A stretch of 64,000 nucleotides of DNA from Stutzerimonas xanthomarina (GCF_003935375.1 NZ_RHQM01000009.1:124001-188000); one strand, 5' to 3'; positions 31,144-40,655 are shown, counted from the first letter of the stretch. Notes: generated from the letters alone by a model not told the origin. A program made the numbers and translations.

Positions 31144-32101
31144 CGCTGTCACGCTCCAGATCACCTAGGGCCAGGAAACGCTGCGGGTCGACGAAGCGGC
31201 CCTTGTGCAGCACCTCGAAATGCAGATGAGGACCGGTGGATCGGCCTGTCGAGCCCACCGCACCGATACGCTGTGCCGGCGTGACGACCTCGCCCTGGCG
31301 TACATCCAGCCGAGACAGGTGGGCATAGCGCGTGACCAGGCGATTGCCATGGTCGATCTCCACCAACTTGCCGTAGGCGCCTCGGTAGCCGGCGAAGCGC
31401 ACCCGGCCTCCCGCCGCAGCGACCACTTCGGAGCCGCTGCGCAAGGCGAAGTCCACCCCGGAATGGAACGCCAGCTTCTTGCGGAAAGGGTCGACGCGAT
31501 TGCCGAATGCCGAACCCAGCCGCGCCTCGCCTACCGGTCGCCGTGACGGAATCGCCATGAGCGCCGCGTTTCGCTCGGCGACCTGCTGCATCAGCCCATC
31601 CAGCATCACCCGCATGCAGCGCGCCGAGGTCTCGCTGCGCTGCAGGTGAGCAAGGCTCAGCCGCTCGGCATCGACCAGCAGTTCCCCCGAACAGCCCCGA
31701 GGCGGCAACAGCGCGCCGCCCTGCCCTGCGCCGTCCGTGCGTGCCGGCACCAGCACGGGCAACAGCGTCGGGTCCAGCGCCGACAGCTGGCCATGCAGAA
31801 CACGCTGTTGATCCATCATCTGCTGCAGGGCGAGCAGATCGGATTCGAGAGTTTTCAACCGGCCGACCACCTCGCCGACCCGGGCGATGGCAAAGCGGTC
31901 CTCATCCTCGACGGGTACATCACTCTGATGCGTGGCCAGGTGCGGCGTGCGCAGATCGCTGCCAAGCCAGACACCGCCGGCAAAGCTTCCCAGACTCAGC
32001 ACCAGCAACAGCGCAAAACCCGGAACCGCAAGGCGCCGCAGGTTCACCACGCGGATGTCGTCACGCGTCAGCGAGCGGCTCGAAGGTGTGAAAAATGCCA
32101 T
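31124..32101 (-). CDS. M23-family (LytM) metallopeptidase, membrane-anchored
   Basis: 325 aa. N-terminal transmembrane anchor (about residues 24-46), a coiled-coil stretch (about 75-105), then a LytM domain with all zinc/catalytic residues: H213 and D217 (HSGVD), H292 and H294 (PHLHFE). It is expected to cut cross-links in peptidoglycan; substrate not shown. I chose ATG 32101 (MAFFTPSSRS), which has AGGGA upstream. It heads a run with a coiled-coil protein and a bactofilin. Confidence 0.93.
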   Translation of the reverse strand: MAFFTPSSRSLTRDDIRVVNLRRLAVPGFALLLVLSLGSFAGGVWLGSDLRTPHLATHQSDVPVEDEDRFAIARVGEVVGRLKTLESDLLALQQMMDQQRVLHGQLSALDPTLLPVLVPARTDGAGQGGALLPPRGCSGELLVDAERLSLAHLQRSETSARCMRVMLDGLMQQVAERNAALMAIPSRRPVGEARLGSAFGNRVDPFRKKLAFHSGVDFALRSGSEVVAAAGGRVRFAGYRGAYGKLVEIDHGNRLVTRYAHLSRLDVRQGEVVTPAQRIGAVGSTGRSTGPHLHFEVLHKGRFVDPQRFLALGDLERDSDGLAED

Positions 32102-32287
32102 GAGAGATTCCCTAGAACACGGAGCGGCTGCCTCGCTAGGCAAGCCGTTGAACGTCCAGGGCAATTTGACGCAAATGCACTTTTTTTTCTGAGGCCTGAT
32201 GACCGATTACGACCATCGCGACGCGATTCTTAAGCTGAGAGCCGCATTGGCGACGAACGGCGCGGCGAATCGCAGCCAAGGTCTCGA

Positions 32288-33229
32288 CTAGATCCAGCCC
32301 AGCCAGCCCAGCAGAAACAGCCCGGCGTTGATGCTCAGCGCTGCCATCAGCGTCGTGATGACAATGATGGTCGCGGCCAGCTGATGATTGGAATTGACCG
32401 CGCGCGCCATGACGAAACTCGCCGCCGCCGTTGGGCTGGCAAAGTAGAGAAACAGGATACCCAGCTCCGCATCGCGAAAGCCGTAGGCCCAAGCACCCAG
32501 GGTTGCGAGTGCCGGCAGCCAGACCATCTTCATCAGGCTCGAACTGAGCGCACTGCCGCTGCTCTTGCGCAACACATCCAATGACAGCGTGGCGCCGATG
32601 CAGATGAGCGCCAGTGGCAAGGTCATCTGCGCAAAGTACTGACCGGAGGTCATCAGCCAGCCCGGCAAGTCAATCTGCCAATAGGCAAAGGGCACGGCCG
32701 CGACCACACCAATGATCAGCGGATTACGCAGGATGCTGAGCAAAATTTCTTTCGGGCCGACCTGTCCATCCGGGCTGTAGATGGCGAGCACCATCGCCGA
32801 GAGGCTGTTGTAGACCAGAATCACCACCCCGGCGAGCACACCGCCAACCGACAGGCCGTAGTCACCGTAGAGGCTGCTGGCCAGCGCCAGACCGACGATG
32901 CCGTTGTTGCCACGAAAAGCGCCCTGCACGTACACGCCGCGATCGGATGCCGGGCAACGCCACAAGGCCCAGACCCAGGCCACGGTGAATGTCGCAATTG
33001 TGGCGAGCACGAAATAGAGCAGCAGTGCCGGCTGCAGCGCCGCTGTCAGATCGGCCTTGATCATGGAGATGAACAGCAGCGTCGGCATGGTGCCCCTGAA
33101 CACCAGCGCCGAAGCCGTATACACGAACGCAGCGTCGATCCAGCCGAGGCGCTTGAGCGCGACACCGAGAAACAACATGGCAAACACCGGCGCAGTGACG
33201 CTCAGGGTTTGCAGTACGAGGGGGAGCAT
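32288..33229 (-). CDS. AEC-family (auxin efflux carrier-type) transporter
   Basis: 313 aa, with about ten hydrophobic helices in the AEC/BASS arrangement; FRGNNGIVGLALA and the C-terminal FLYFASPTAAASFVMA are family-like stretches. Bacterial AEC members move small organic acids such as malate, but no substrate can be read here. ATG 33229 is preferred over TTG 33244. The 186-bp gap to the M23 gene (32102-32287) holds only that gene's upstream region. Confidence 0.88.
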   Translation of the reverse strand: MLPLVLQTLSVTAPVFAMLFLGVALKRLGWIDAAFVYTASALVFRGTMPTLLFISMIKADLTAALQPALLLYFVLATIATFTVAWVWALWRCPASDRGVYVQGAFRGNNGIVGLALASSLYGDYGLSVGGVLAGVVILVYNSLSAMVLAIYSPDGQVGPKEILLSILRNPLIIGVVAAVPFAYWQIDLPGWLMTSGQYFAQMTLPLALICIGATLSLDVLRKSSGSALSSSLMKMVWLPALATLGAWAYGFRDAELGILFLYFASPTAAASFVMARAVNSNHQLAATIIVITTLMAALSINAGLFLLGWLGWI

Positions 33230-33335
33230 GGAAGACGCCTGCAACTACAAAGCTCGCAAGCATAAAGCATGCGTTACGCGAGGGCTCGGGCGTCGTGTGA
33301 TGACAACCGCCGCCCCCGCGAGACGATGACGCCGG

Positions 33336-33896
33336 TTAGCGTCGCACCGGACGTTTCTGTAGCTTGCGCTGCAAGGTCCGTCGATGCATGCCCAGGGCAC
33401 GGGCGGTAGCGGAGATATTGCCGTCGTGCTCACTGAGCACCCGCTGGATATGCTCCCACTGCAGGCGATCGACCGACATGGGATTTTCCGGCACCAGGCT
33501 GTCGAGATCGGCATGCTGCGACAACAATGCCGCCAGCACGTCGTCGGCATCGGCAGGCTTGCACAGGTAATTGCAGGCGCCGCGCTTGATCGCTTCCACC
33601 GCTGTGGCGATGCTCGAGTAACCGGTCAGGATCAACACCCGCATCTCGGGGTCCAGCTCGAGCAACTTGGGCAGCAGCACCAGGCCCGAATCGCCTTCCA
33701 TCTTAAGGTCGAGCACTGCGTAGTCAGGAATATCCTGCTTGGCCAGGGCCAGGCCCTCCTCGGCAGAACCAGCAATGCTGACCTGCAGGCCCCGGCGACT
33801 CATGGCGCGCGCCATTACCCGGGTGAACGTCGGATCGTCATCCACCAACAGCAGGTGAGGTTGTTCTTCACCCTCTTGCTGCAACTCGTCGGTCAT
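33336..33896 (-). CDS. roxR: RoxR, redox-responsive response regulator
   Basis: 186 aa. The receiver domain has D19/D20 and phospho-acceptor D63 (YAVLDLKM); a short linker follows, and the Fis-type HTH (GNISATARALGMHRRTLQRK) lies at the C-terminus. This is the RegA/PrrA/ActR/RoxR architecture that controls respiratory oxidases and redox genes. I start it at ATG 33896, which has GAGGA upstream; a GTG at 33920 is an alternative. roxS ends 32 bp upstream. Confidence 0.93.
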   Translation of the reverse strand: MTDELQQEGEEQPHLLLVDDDPTFTRVMARAMSRRGLQVSIAGSAEEGLALAKQDIPDYAVLDLKMEGDSGLVLLPKLLELDPEMRVLILTGYSSIATAVEAIKRGACNYLCKPADADDVLAALLSQHADLDSLVPENPMSVDRLQWEHIQRVLSEHDGNISATARALGMHRRTLQRKLQKRPVRR

Positions 33897-33928
33897 CTGT
33901 GCATTCCTCGCATTGGTCACGATCAGGA

Positions 33929-35182
33929 TCAGGCGCGTACCGAACCATGCGGTAGGCGCAGTTCGGTCAGTGTGCCACCTTCTTCGTGATTGTAGAGCTT
34001 CACCGTGCCGCCGGCGCGCGTGACGCTGGCCTGACTGAGAAACAGACCAAGGCCGAAACCCTTGCCCTTGGTCGTGATGAAGGGTCTGCCGATCTGCTCG
34101 GCGATGGCCAGCGGAACACCGGCGCCGTGGTCACGGATGGTCAGCTTGATCCACTGCGGATCCCAGTCCAGACGTATTTCCAGATCCTCGGGACTGGCAT
34201 CGGTGGCGTTGTTCAACAGGTTGAGCAGCGACTGGCTGAGGTCCGCCGGCGGCATCAGCTTCGGCGCACTGCCAAGGCCGACGCACTGGAAGCGGAATGT
34301 TGCCTCTGGACGCATCAGGTGCCAGCGCTGCAGGACCGAGTCGACCCATTCGCGTGCGGTCTGCTCGACGACCGCCTGGCGCCGGTCTGCCTCGGCGGCG
34401 CGGACCAGCTGACGCAGGCTCTCCTTGCAGAGCTGGACTTGCGACTGCAGCAGGCCGAGATCCTCGCTCAGCTGCGGGTCCTTGTATTCCTGGCGCAACT
34501 CCTTGAGCAGCACGCTCATGGTTGCCAGCGGCGTGCCCAGTTCATGAGCGGCGCCAGCGGCCTGGGTGGCCACGGCGAGCAGTTGCTGGTCACGCATGCT
34601 CTCCTCGCGGCGCTGGGCCTGCTGCTGTTCCTGTCGGCGCAGCTGTTCGGCCATGCGCGCGACGAAGAACGTGATCAGCGCGGCCGCCAGCGCGAAACTC
34701 AGCCACATGCCGTAAACCTGCAGCGTCGCCCGCTCGAAGGGTGGCAGGGTGAGCGGGTCGTACCAGACCAGCATCAGCGTGTAACCCAGCAGCGCCAGGC
34801 CGGAAAGCACGATGGAATAAAGCCACGGCAGGGTTGCCGCAGCGATGGTCAGCGGCACCAGGTAGTAGGACACGAACGGATTGGTCGAGCCGCCGGAGTA
34901 GTACAGTAGCGCGCTGTGGATCATCAGGTCGCAGCCCAGATGCACGGCGTATTCCAGCTCGGTGACGGGCCAGGGGCCGCGCAAACGCAGTGCCGTACCC
35001 AGACAGAGCACCGCCGACACGGCCAGCGTGATGCCCAGCGCCAGCCAAGGCAGCGTCAGCATCTGCGTCGCGTAAGCCACGCCCACGGCGCCGGACTGTG
35101 CAGCCAGCACCACGATGCGAATAAGGGTCAGAAGCCGAAGGTTCTGCCGGCTGGCAGATAGCAGCGGGACGGATGTGTACAT
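33929..35182 (-). CDS. roxS: RoxS, redox-sensing histidine kinase
   Basis: 417 aa. Six N-terminal transmembrane helices (about 15-180), a DHp domain with H213 in AAHELGTPLA, then a HATPase domain (LLNLLNNATDA, DHGAGVP, GKGFGLGLFL). The RegB/RoxS family senses quinone or redox state. ATG 35182 has GGAG 5 nt upstream. It lies just upstream of roxR in the same direction. Confidence 0.94.
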   Translation of the reverse strand: MYTSVPLLSASRQNLRLLTLIRIVVLAAQSGAVGVAYATQMLTLPWLALGITLAVSAVLCLGTALRLRGPWPVTELEYAVHLGCDLMIHSALLYYSGGSTNPFVSYYLVPLTIAAATLPWLYSIVLSGLALLGYTLMLVWYDPLTLPPFERATLQVYGMWLSFALAAALITFFVARMAEQLRRQEQQQAQRREESMRDQQLLAVATQAAGAAHELGTPLATMSVLLKELRQEYKDPQLSEDLGLLQSQVQLCKESLRQLVRAAEADRRQAVVEQTAREWVDSVLQRWHLMRPEATFRFQCVGLGSAPKLMPPADLSQSLLNLLNNATDASPEDLEIRLDWDPQWIKLTIRDHGAGVPLAIAEQIGRPFITTKGKGFGLGLFLSQASVTRAGGTVKLYNHEEGGTLTELRLPHGSVRA

Positions 35183-35334
35183 GGAGTCTCCAAGAATTCG
35201 GCGGAGTATAACCAAGCCTTCTGGCGGCCAAACCGAAATGCGGCAACTCGACGCACGGGCAGCTGCATACATTCACTGGCGCAGGTAGAGTCTTGCGCTA
35301 TCGCACCGGCCGGTGCACATGCCAAGGATCCGTT

Positions 35335-36039
35335 ATGCAGCCAACTCTCTTCCGCAGCGCAGCCCTCATGGCGCTGATCACCAGCCTCGTCAGCCTGCCC
35401 GCCATGGCCGAGGGACCACGCTACAACCAGGTCGCCCTGCGCGCCGAGGTCAGCAGCGAAGTGGCCCATGACCGCATGCACGTCACGCTCTACAGCGAAG
35501 CACAACACAACGACCCCGCCCAGCTCGCGGCAGAGACCACCCGCGCGCTGAACCAGGCGCTGCAGACCGCTCGGCAGAGCAAGGATGTGATCGTCAGCCA
35601 AGGCAGCCGCAACAGCTATCCAGTCTATGACGACAAGGGCCAGCAGATCTCCGGCTGGCGGGAGCGTGCCGAGCTGCGCCTGGAGAGCGGCAACTTTGCC
35701 AGCCTGTCGAAGCTGACCGCCGAGCTGATGAAGAGCCTGAAGATGAGCAGCATGCACTTCAGTGTCTCTGACCCGATCCGCAAGCAGAACGAGGATGCCC
35801 TGCTCAAGGAGGCGGTCGCCGCGTTCCAGGCGCGCGCCGAACTCGCGACCGAGGCGCTCGGCGGCAGCGGATACAAGCTGGTGAGCCTCAACCTCAACGG
35901 CGGCGGATTTCAACCTGTCATGCGCAGCAGCGCGATGAAGATGGACATGATGGAATCGGCACCCATCCCTGAAATCGAAGCGGGCACTCGCCAGGTCACG
36001 ATCAACGCCGACGGCGTCATCGAAGTTCAGATGCCGTGA
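35335..36039 (+). CDS. SIMPL-domain (DUF541) periplasmic protein
   Basis: 234 aa. It has a Sec signal peptide (cleavage likely after AMA near residue 25), then a SIMPL/DUF541 domain with QSKDVIVSQGSRNSYPVY and GWRERAELRLES. It corresponds to PA4495, next to roxSR in P. aeruginosa. Function unknown; related SIMPL proteins have been linked to oxidative-stress tolerance and outer-membrane integrity. ATG 35335 follows AAGGA. Confidence 0.88.
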   Translation: MQPTLFRSAALMALITSLVSLPAMAEGPRYNQVALRAEVSSEVAHDRMHVTLYSEAQHNDPAQLAAETTRALNQALQTARQSKDVIVSQGSRNSYPVYDDKGQQISGWRERAELRLESGNFASLSKLTAELMKSLKMSSMHFSVSDPIRKQNEDALLKEAVAAFQARAELATEALGGSGYKLVSLNLNGGGFQPVMRSSAMKMDMMESAPIPEIEAGTRQVTINADGVIEVQMP

Positions 36040-36063
36040 CCGAAACTGACCGTTCGGACCACT

Positions 36064-36176
36064 TCTAAATATTCGCTTACAAATAGCCAGCCCGCGCTGT
36101 GCAAGGGCTGGCAACCGATTTGACGACCCAGATGAGAAACCAATGCAGTAAAGTCTAAATTCTCGTTTACGAATGA
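36064..36176. repeat. Two 23-bp direct repeats upstream of the CirA-like gene
   Basis: TCTAAATATTCGCTTACAAA (from 36064) and TCTAAATTCTCGTTTACGAA (from 36154) are imperfect direct repeats, 90 bp apart, about 17 of 23 bases equal. Between them lies a hairpin (CCAGCCC 36087-36093 / GGGCTGG 36105-36111) that could end the SIMPL transcript. The second copy runs into the Fur-like box. Confidence 0.55.
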
Positions 36177-36183
36177 TTATCAT
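36165..36183. promoter_or_regulatory. Fur-like box upstream of the CirA-like receptor
   Basis: On the minus strand the core ATGATAATCATT matches the centre of the Fur consensus GATAATGATAATCATTATC. It lies 35-53 bp before the receptor start, where Fur would block transcription in iron-replete cells. Read from sequence only. Confidence 0.65.
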
Positions 36184-36217
36184 GCGGTCGCCAACGAGAC
36201 GGCTACAAGGAGCCCGC

Positions 36218-38422
36218 ATGTCTATCCCCTTCGCACGTACCGCCCTATCCTGCGCCATGATCGGCTGCAGCTGGACGGCTCTCGCCCAGAACGCGCCTGT
36301 CACGCTCAACGACACGGTCGTCAGCGCCTCCGGCTTCGAACAGAAGATCACCGAAGCACCGGCCAGCATCAGCGTCATCAGCCGTGAAGACCTGCAGCAG
36401 AAGCGCTACAACAACCTGGCGCAGGCCCTGGGTGACGTGGAAGGCATCGACATCGGCCAGGGCACCGGCAAGACCGGCGGGCTCAACATCAGCATTCGCG
36501 GCATGCCCAGCCAGTACACCCTGATCCTCATCGACGGCCGTCGACAGAACGCCGCAGGCAATGTCACGCCAAACGGCTTCAACGAAACCTCCACCAGCTT
36601 CATGCCGCCGCTGTCGGCCATCGAGCGCATCGAAGTGATCCGTGGCCCGATGTCGACGCTCTACGGCTCCGACGCCATGGGCGGGGTAATCAACATCATC
36701 ACCCGCAAGGTCGGCAAGGAGTGGACCGGCTCGCTGACACAGGATTACACCTACCAGCAAGATCGCGACTTCGGCGACACCCGCAACACCAGTGTCTACG
36801 CCAGTGGTCCGCTGATCGACGGCCTGCTCGGCCTGCAGGTCCGCGGCAGCCTGTTTGATCGCCAGGAGTCGGATCTGAGTTACGGCAATGGCATTGATGT
36901 CAGCAAGCGCGGCCCCTCACCCGTCGATGGTCGCAACCAGAACATCGGCGCCCGCCTGGCTCTGACCCCGCATCAGGACCATGACTTCGCGCTGGATATC
37001 GAGCGTGGGCGACAGGCATACAACAACGACGAATGCCAGCTCGGCACCCTCGACGGCTTGAACAGGGCTTGTACCGCACCGGATACCGCAGCGAACGGCT
37101 ATGACGACGAGCTTCGCTTCGAGCGCGAACAGATCGCCTTGACCCACACCGGCCGCCTCGGCTTCGGCACGCTGGATTCCAGCCTGATGCACAACACCAC
37201 CGAAACCTTTGGCCGGACCATTCCCGGCGCCATCGGTGCGCCGACCGCCGTACCCGGGGCAATCGGCGGGGACGATCGCGAGCTGAAAACCACCAACCTG
37301 GTCTTCGACACCAAACTCGTTGCCCCCATCGGCGACTCACACATCGCCACCGTAGGCGGCCAATGGTGGAAGGCCGAGATGACCGATGGCATCGCCCAGA
37401 CGGAGTTCGAGCAGAAGACCTGGGCACTGTTTGCCGAAGACGAATGGCGCCTGCGCGATGACCTGGCCCTGACCCTGGGCGCCCGCTATGACGACCACGA
37501 GTCCTTTGGTGGACATGTCAGCCCGCGGGCTTACCTGGTCTGGAACACCACCGATAGCTGGACGCTCAAGGGCGGCATCAGCAAGGGCTACAAGACGCCG
37601 GACCTGAACGACCTGCACGGCGGCATCAATGGCGTAACCGGCCAGGGCTCCATCATCACCATCGGCAACCCGGACCTGGACCCCGAAACGACTACCAGTA
37701 CCGAGATCGGTGCCTATTTCGACAGCCTGACCGGCTTCAGCGCCAACGCCACGCTGTTCCACAACAAGTTCAAGGACAAGATCGCCAGCGGCGACCCGAT
37801 CACCGATCCACTGTGCGCAGACAACAACAACGGCACCTGCTCGCAGCAGATCAACGTCGACGAAGCGGTGACCCGTGGCCTGGAGCTGGCTGGCAGCTGG
37901 CAGTTCGCACCAGCCTGGAAACTGAGCGCCAACTACACCTACACCGACAGCGAGCAGAAGAGTGGCGATAACCAGGGAGAGCCGCTGACCAACACGCCCA
38001 AACACCTGGCCAACGCCAAACTCGACTGGCAGACCACCGACCGCCTGAGCCTGTGGCTGAAGAGCGAGTACCGCGGTGAGCGCGCGCGCTTCACCTCCAG
38101 CTATGCCAACCTCGCGAACGCCGACGGCAGCTACTCCACCAGCCAGTCGATCTACGACACGCTGGGCAAGAACGCCAAGGCATACACACTGTTTCACCTG
38201 GGCGGGTCGTATCGGGCTACGGAGAACCTGACGCTCAACGCGACGATCTACAACCTCTTCGACAAGGACTTCATCGACGGCAAGGCCTACACCACCTACT
38301 CCAATGGCGGGAGCGCAAACGGCACGGCCTACGGCACCGACTACAGCCACTCCGGCGCCGCCACCACCGGTATCGTGGAAGAAGGCCGCCGCCTGTGGCT
38401 GTCAGCCAACCTGACCTTCTGA
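36218..38422 (+). CDS. TonB-dependent receptor, CirA/FepA-type (catecholate siderophore class)
   Basis: 734 aa. Signal peptide (cleavage likely after LAQ), TonB-box region near NDTVVSAS, plug domain (about 40-150, with IRGMPSQYTLILIDGRRQN and RGPMSTLYGSDAMGGVINI), then a 22-strand barrel ending in Phe (LWLSANLTF). It is likely to import iron-catecholate or a linear catechol siderophore. ATG 36218 has AAGGAG 6 nt upstream; a start at 36173 would lie in the operator. It has a Fur-like box upstream and a strong terminator downstream, so it is its own transcription unit. Confidence 0.93.
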   Translation: MSIPFARTALSCAMIGCSWTALAQNAPVTLNDTVVSASGFEQKITEAPASISVISREDLQQKRYNNLAQALGDVEGIDIGQGTGKTGGLNISIRGMPSQYTLILIDGRRQNAAGNVTPNGFNETSTSFMPPLSAIERIEVIRGPMSTLYGSDAMGGVINIITRKVGKEWTGSLTQDYTYQQDRDFGDTRNTSVYASGPLIDGLLGLQVRGSLFDRQESDLSYGNGIDVSKRGPSPVDGRNQNIGARLALTPHQDHDFALDIERGRQAYNNDECQLGTLDGLNRACTAPDTAANGYDDELRFEREQIALTHTGRLGFGTLDSSLMHNTTETFGRTIPGAIGAPTAVPGAIGGDDRELKTTNLVFDTKLVAPIGDSHIATVGGQWWKAEMTDGIAQTEFEQKTWALFAEDEWRLRDDLALTLGARYDDHESFGGHVSPRAYLVWNTTDSWTLKGGISKGYKTPDLNDLHGGINGVTGQGSIITIGNPDLDPETTTSTEIGAYFDSLTGFSANATLFHNKFKDKIASGDPITDPLCADNNNGTCSQQINVDEAVTRGLELAGSWQFAPAWKLSANYTYTDSEQKSGDNQGEPLTNTPKHLANAKLDWQTTDRLSLWLKSEYRGERARFTSSYANLANADGSYSTSQSIYDTLGKNAKAYTLFHLGGSYRATENLTLNATIYNLFDKDFIDGKAYTTYSNGGSANGTAYGTDYSHSGAATTGIVEEGRRLWLSANLTF

Positions 38423-38436
38423 CCTGAAGGCGACAA

Positions 38437-38469
38437 AACAGAGCCGGGGTCATCCCGGCTCTGTTGTTT
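38437..38469 (+). terminator. Rho-independent terminator after the CirA-like gene
   Basis: A 12-bp perfect stem AACAGAGCCGGG (38437-38448) / CCCGGCTCTGTT (38454-38465) with a 5-nt loop, followed by GTTTC. Confidence 0.85.
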
Positions 38470-38580
38470 CTCGCCCATACGGATCATGAAAAACGCGAAT
38501 GTATGCTGTTTGTAAATCTTTAGCATCGCCGCGTCAGTCGCCCTAGAATTCGCCCACCCTCCCATACGCCAAGGACCACC

Positions 38581-39174
38581 ATGCATATCTGGCTCGGCAC
38601 TCTGCGCCAATGGCACTGGATCAGCTCCGCGCTGTGCCTGGTCGGCATGCTGCTGTTTGCGGTCACCGGCATCACGCTGAACCACGCCGGGCAGATCGAG
38701 AGCAAACCGCTGGTGGAAATCCGCGAAGGGCAGCTGCCCGAGCGGCTGCTCAACAGTCTGCAGGCCGACACTCCGGAGGACGGTCTGCCAGCTGACCTGC
38801 AGCGATGGCTGGAACAGACCCTGGACGTGCAGTTGGCCGGTCGCGAAGCCGAGTGGAGCGATGGCGAACTCTACATCGCCCTGCCCCGCCCTGGCGGCGA
38901 TGCCTGGCTGAGCCTGAGCCTGGAAAGCGGTGAGCTGGAATACGAGTCGACCGATCGCGGCTGGATCGCCTACTTCAACGACCTGCACAAGGGCCGTCAC
39001 AGCGGCGAAGCCTGGAGCTGGTTCATCGACCTGTTCGCCGTTGCCTGTGTGGTGTTCAGCCTCACCGGCCTGCTGCTCCTGCAACGCCATGCCGGCAATC
39101 GCCCCGGTACCTGGCCCCTGGTTGGCCTGGGGCTGGTGATACCGCTGCTGCTGGCGCTGCTCTTCATTCATTAA
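38581..39174 (+). CDS. Small PepSY-associated transmembrane protein
   Basis: 197 aa. Three hydrophobic helices (about 14-34, 146-167 and 178-196) flank one PepSY-like periplasmic segment. Conserved-looking histidines are at the membrane edges (WHW near 12, NHAG near 34, LHKGRH). Larger PepSY proteins of the PiuB/FoxB type reduce ferric siderophores in the periplasm; this is a shortened version. It heads the operon with DUF2271, DUF4198 and flavoreductase genes, so a role in periplasmic iron reduction is inferred. Confidence 0.82.
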   Translation: MHIWLGTLRQWHWISSALCLVGMLLFAVTGITLNHAGQIESKPLVEIREGQLPERLLNSLQADTPEDGLPADLQRWLEQTLDVQLAGREAEWSDGELYIALPRPGGDAWLSLSLESGELEYESTDRGWIAYFNDLHKGRHSGEAWSWFIDLFAVACVVFSLTGLLLLQRHAGNRPGTWPLVGLGLVIPLLLALLFIH

Positions 39175-39183
39175 GGACTGCTC

Positions 39184-39693
39184 ATGCGTAAACGCCTGTT
39201 GTTCCCCCTCGCCCTGCTTAGCGCCCCGCTATACGCGGCGGACCTGCAGCTGGACGTGGAAATCCCCCGCCTGGATGTCGCCGAGTACCACCGCCCCTAT
39301 GTCGCCATCTGGCTCGAGCGCCCGGACCAGAGCCACGTTGCCAATCTGGCGGTGTGGTACGACACCAAGCTCAAGGACAAGGAAGGTGAAAAGTGGCTCA
39401 AGGATCTGCGTCAGTGGTGGCGCCGTAGCGGCCGCAGCCTGGAAATGCCTGTTGATGGCGTCAGCGGCGCCACCCGTGCCGTGGGCAGTCACAGGTTGCA
39501 GTTCTCCGACCGGCAGGCGCCGTTCAAGACGCTGGAAGCCGGCGACTACCGCCTGGTGGTCGAAGCGGCTCGAGAGGTCGGCGGCCGCGAGCTGCTACGC
39601 GTCCCATTCAGCTGGCCGCCCCAGCAGAACGCCGAACAGCAAGCCCAGGGCAAGAGCGAGCTGGGCGCCATCACCCTCACGCTGACCCCATGA
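39184..39693 (+). CDS. DUF2271-domain periplasmic protein
   Basis: 169 aa. It has a signal peptide (cleavage after YAA near residue 19) and a DUF2271 domain: RPYVAIWLERPDQSHVANL, the Trp-rich LKDLRQWWRRSG and DGVSGATRAVG. It lies 9 bp after the PepSY gene. Family members are often found beside PepSY and flavoreductase genes, which suggests it is a periplasmic partner of the electron-transfer system; the exact role is unknown. The next gene's alternative start overlaps its stop. Confidence 0.85.
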   Translation: MRKRLLFPLALLSAPLYAADLQLDVEIPRLDVAEYHRPYVAIWLERPDQSHVANLAVWYDTKLKDKEGEKWLKDLRQWWRRSGRSLEMPVDGVSGATRAVGSHRLQFSDRQAPFKTLEAGDYRLVVEAAREVGGRELLRVPFSWPPQQNAEQQAQGKSELGAITLTLTP

Positions 39694-39707
39694 ACAGGAA
39701 GCCCGTC

Positions 39708-40583
39708 ATGAAAACCGCCATCAAATGGACCGCCCTGGCCCTCGCCGTCTGCCTGCCACTGTCGGCCCAGGCCCACCGCGCCTGGATGCTGCCGTCCGCC
39801 ACCGTGCTCTCCGGGGAAGAACCGTGGATCACCGTCGACGCCGCCGTTTCCAACGATCTGTTCTATTTCGAACACGTGCCGATGCGCCTCAAGGGCATTG
39901 GCGAGGCAGCCCAAGCGCCGGCGGGCGGCCCGCCGGGCATGCGCGGGCGACCGGTGCCGGAACTGCAGATCATCGCGCCGGATGGCTCCAAGGTCGCGGC
40001 ACAGAATGGCGCCATCGGCCGCTACCGCAGCACCTTCGATGTGCAGCTGAGCCAGAAAGGCACCTACAAGCTGGCGGTCGCCAACAACGGCCTGTTCGCC
40101 AGCTGGAAGGAAAACGGCCAGATGCGCCGCTGGATGGGCACCCCGGAAAGCTTCGCCAAGGACGTCCCGGCCAAGGCCGAAGGTCTCAAGGTCAGCCAGA
40201 CCAGCAACCGCATGGAACTGTTCGTGACCTCCGGTGCGCCCAGCACTGACATACTCGCGCCCAGCGGCCAGGGCCTGGAACTCAAGCCCGTCACCCACCC
40301 CAACGACCTGTTCGCCGGCGAAGCGGCGGAGTTCGTCTTTCTGCTCGATGGCAAGCCGGCCGCGGATGTCGAGATCAGCGTGATCCCGGGCGGCAACCGC
40401 TACCGCGACCAACTGGGAGAGATCAGGACGAAAACCGACAAGGCCGGTAAGGCCAGCATCACCTGGCCGGAAGCTGGCATGTACTGGCTGGAAGCCGAGC
40501 TCACTACCGACAAGGGCGTCAGCAAGCCGGCCACCGAGCGACGCGCCAGCTACAGCGCAACCCTGGAAGTGCTGGCGCCCTGA
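39708..40583 (+). CDS. DUF4198-domain periplasmic protein (metal-uptake associated)
   Basis: 291 aa. A signal peptide with cleavage after AQA is followed at once by HRAWMLPS, the DUF4198 N-terminus. The body is beta-rich with two Ig-like parts. DUF4198 proteins accompany metal (Fe, Ni, Co) transport genes. I start it at ATG 39708 with AGGA 8 nt upstream; ATG 39690 overlaps the DUF2271 stop and would add six residues. Confidence 0.85.
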   Translation: MKTAIKWTALALAVCLPLSAQAHRAWMLPSATVLSGEEPWITVDAAVSNDLFYFEHVPMRLKGIGEAAQAPAGGPPGMRGRPVPELQIIAPDGSKVAAQNGAIGRYRSTFDVQLSQKGTYKLAVANNGLFASWKENGQMRRWMGTPESFAKDVPAKAEGLKVSQTSNRMELFVTSGAPSTDILAPSGQGLELKPVTHPNDLFAGEAAEFVFLLDGKPAADVEISVIPGGNRYRDQLGEIRTKTDKAGKASITWPEAGMYWLEAELTTDKGVSKPATERRASYSATLEVLAP

Positions 40584-40655
40584 CGCCAGCCCGCTGCCTG
40601 AGCACTGACGCTCAGGCAGCGCCCGATAGCGCATTCCCCGCAACGAGTTCGCTTC

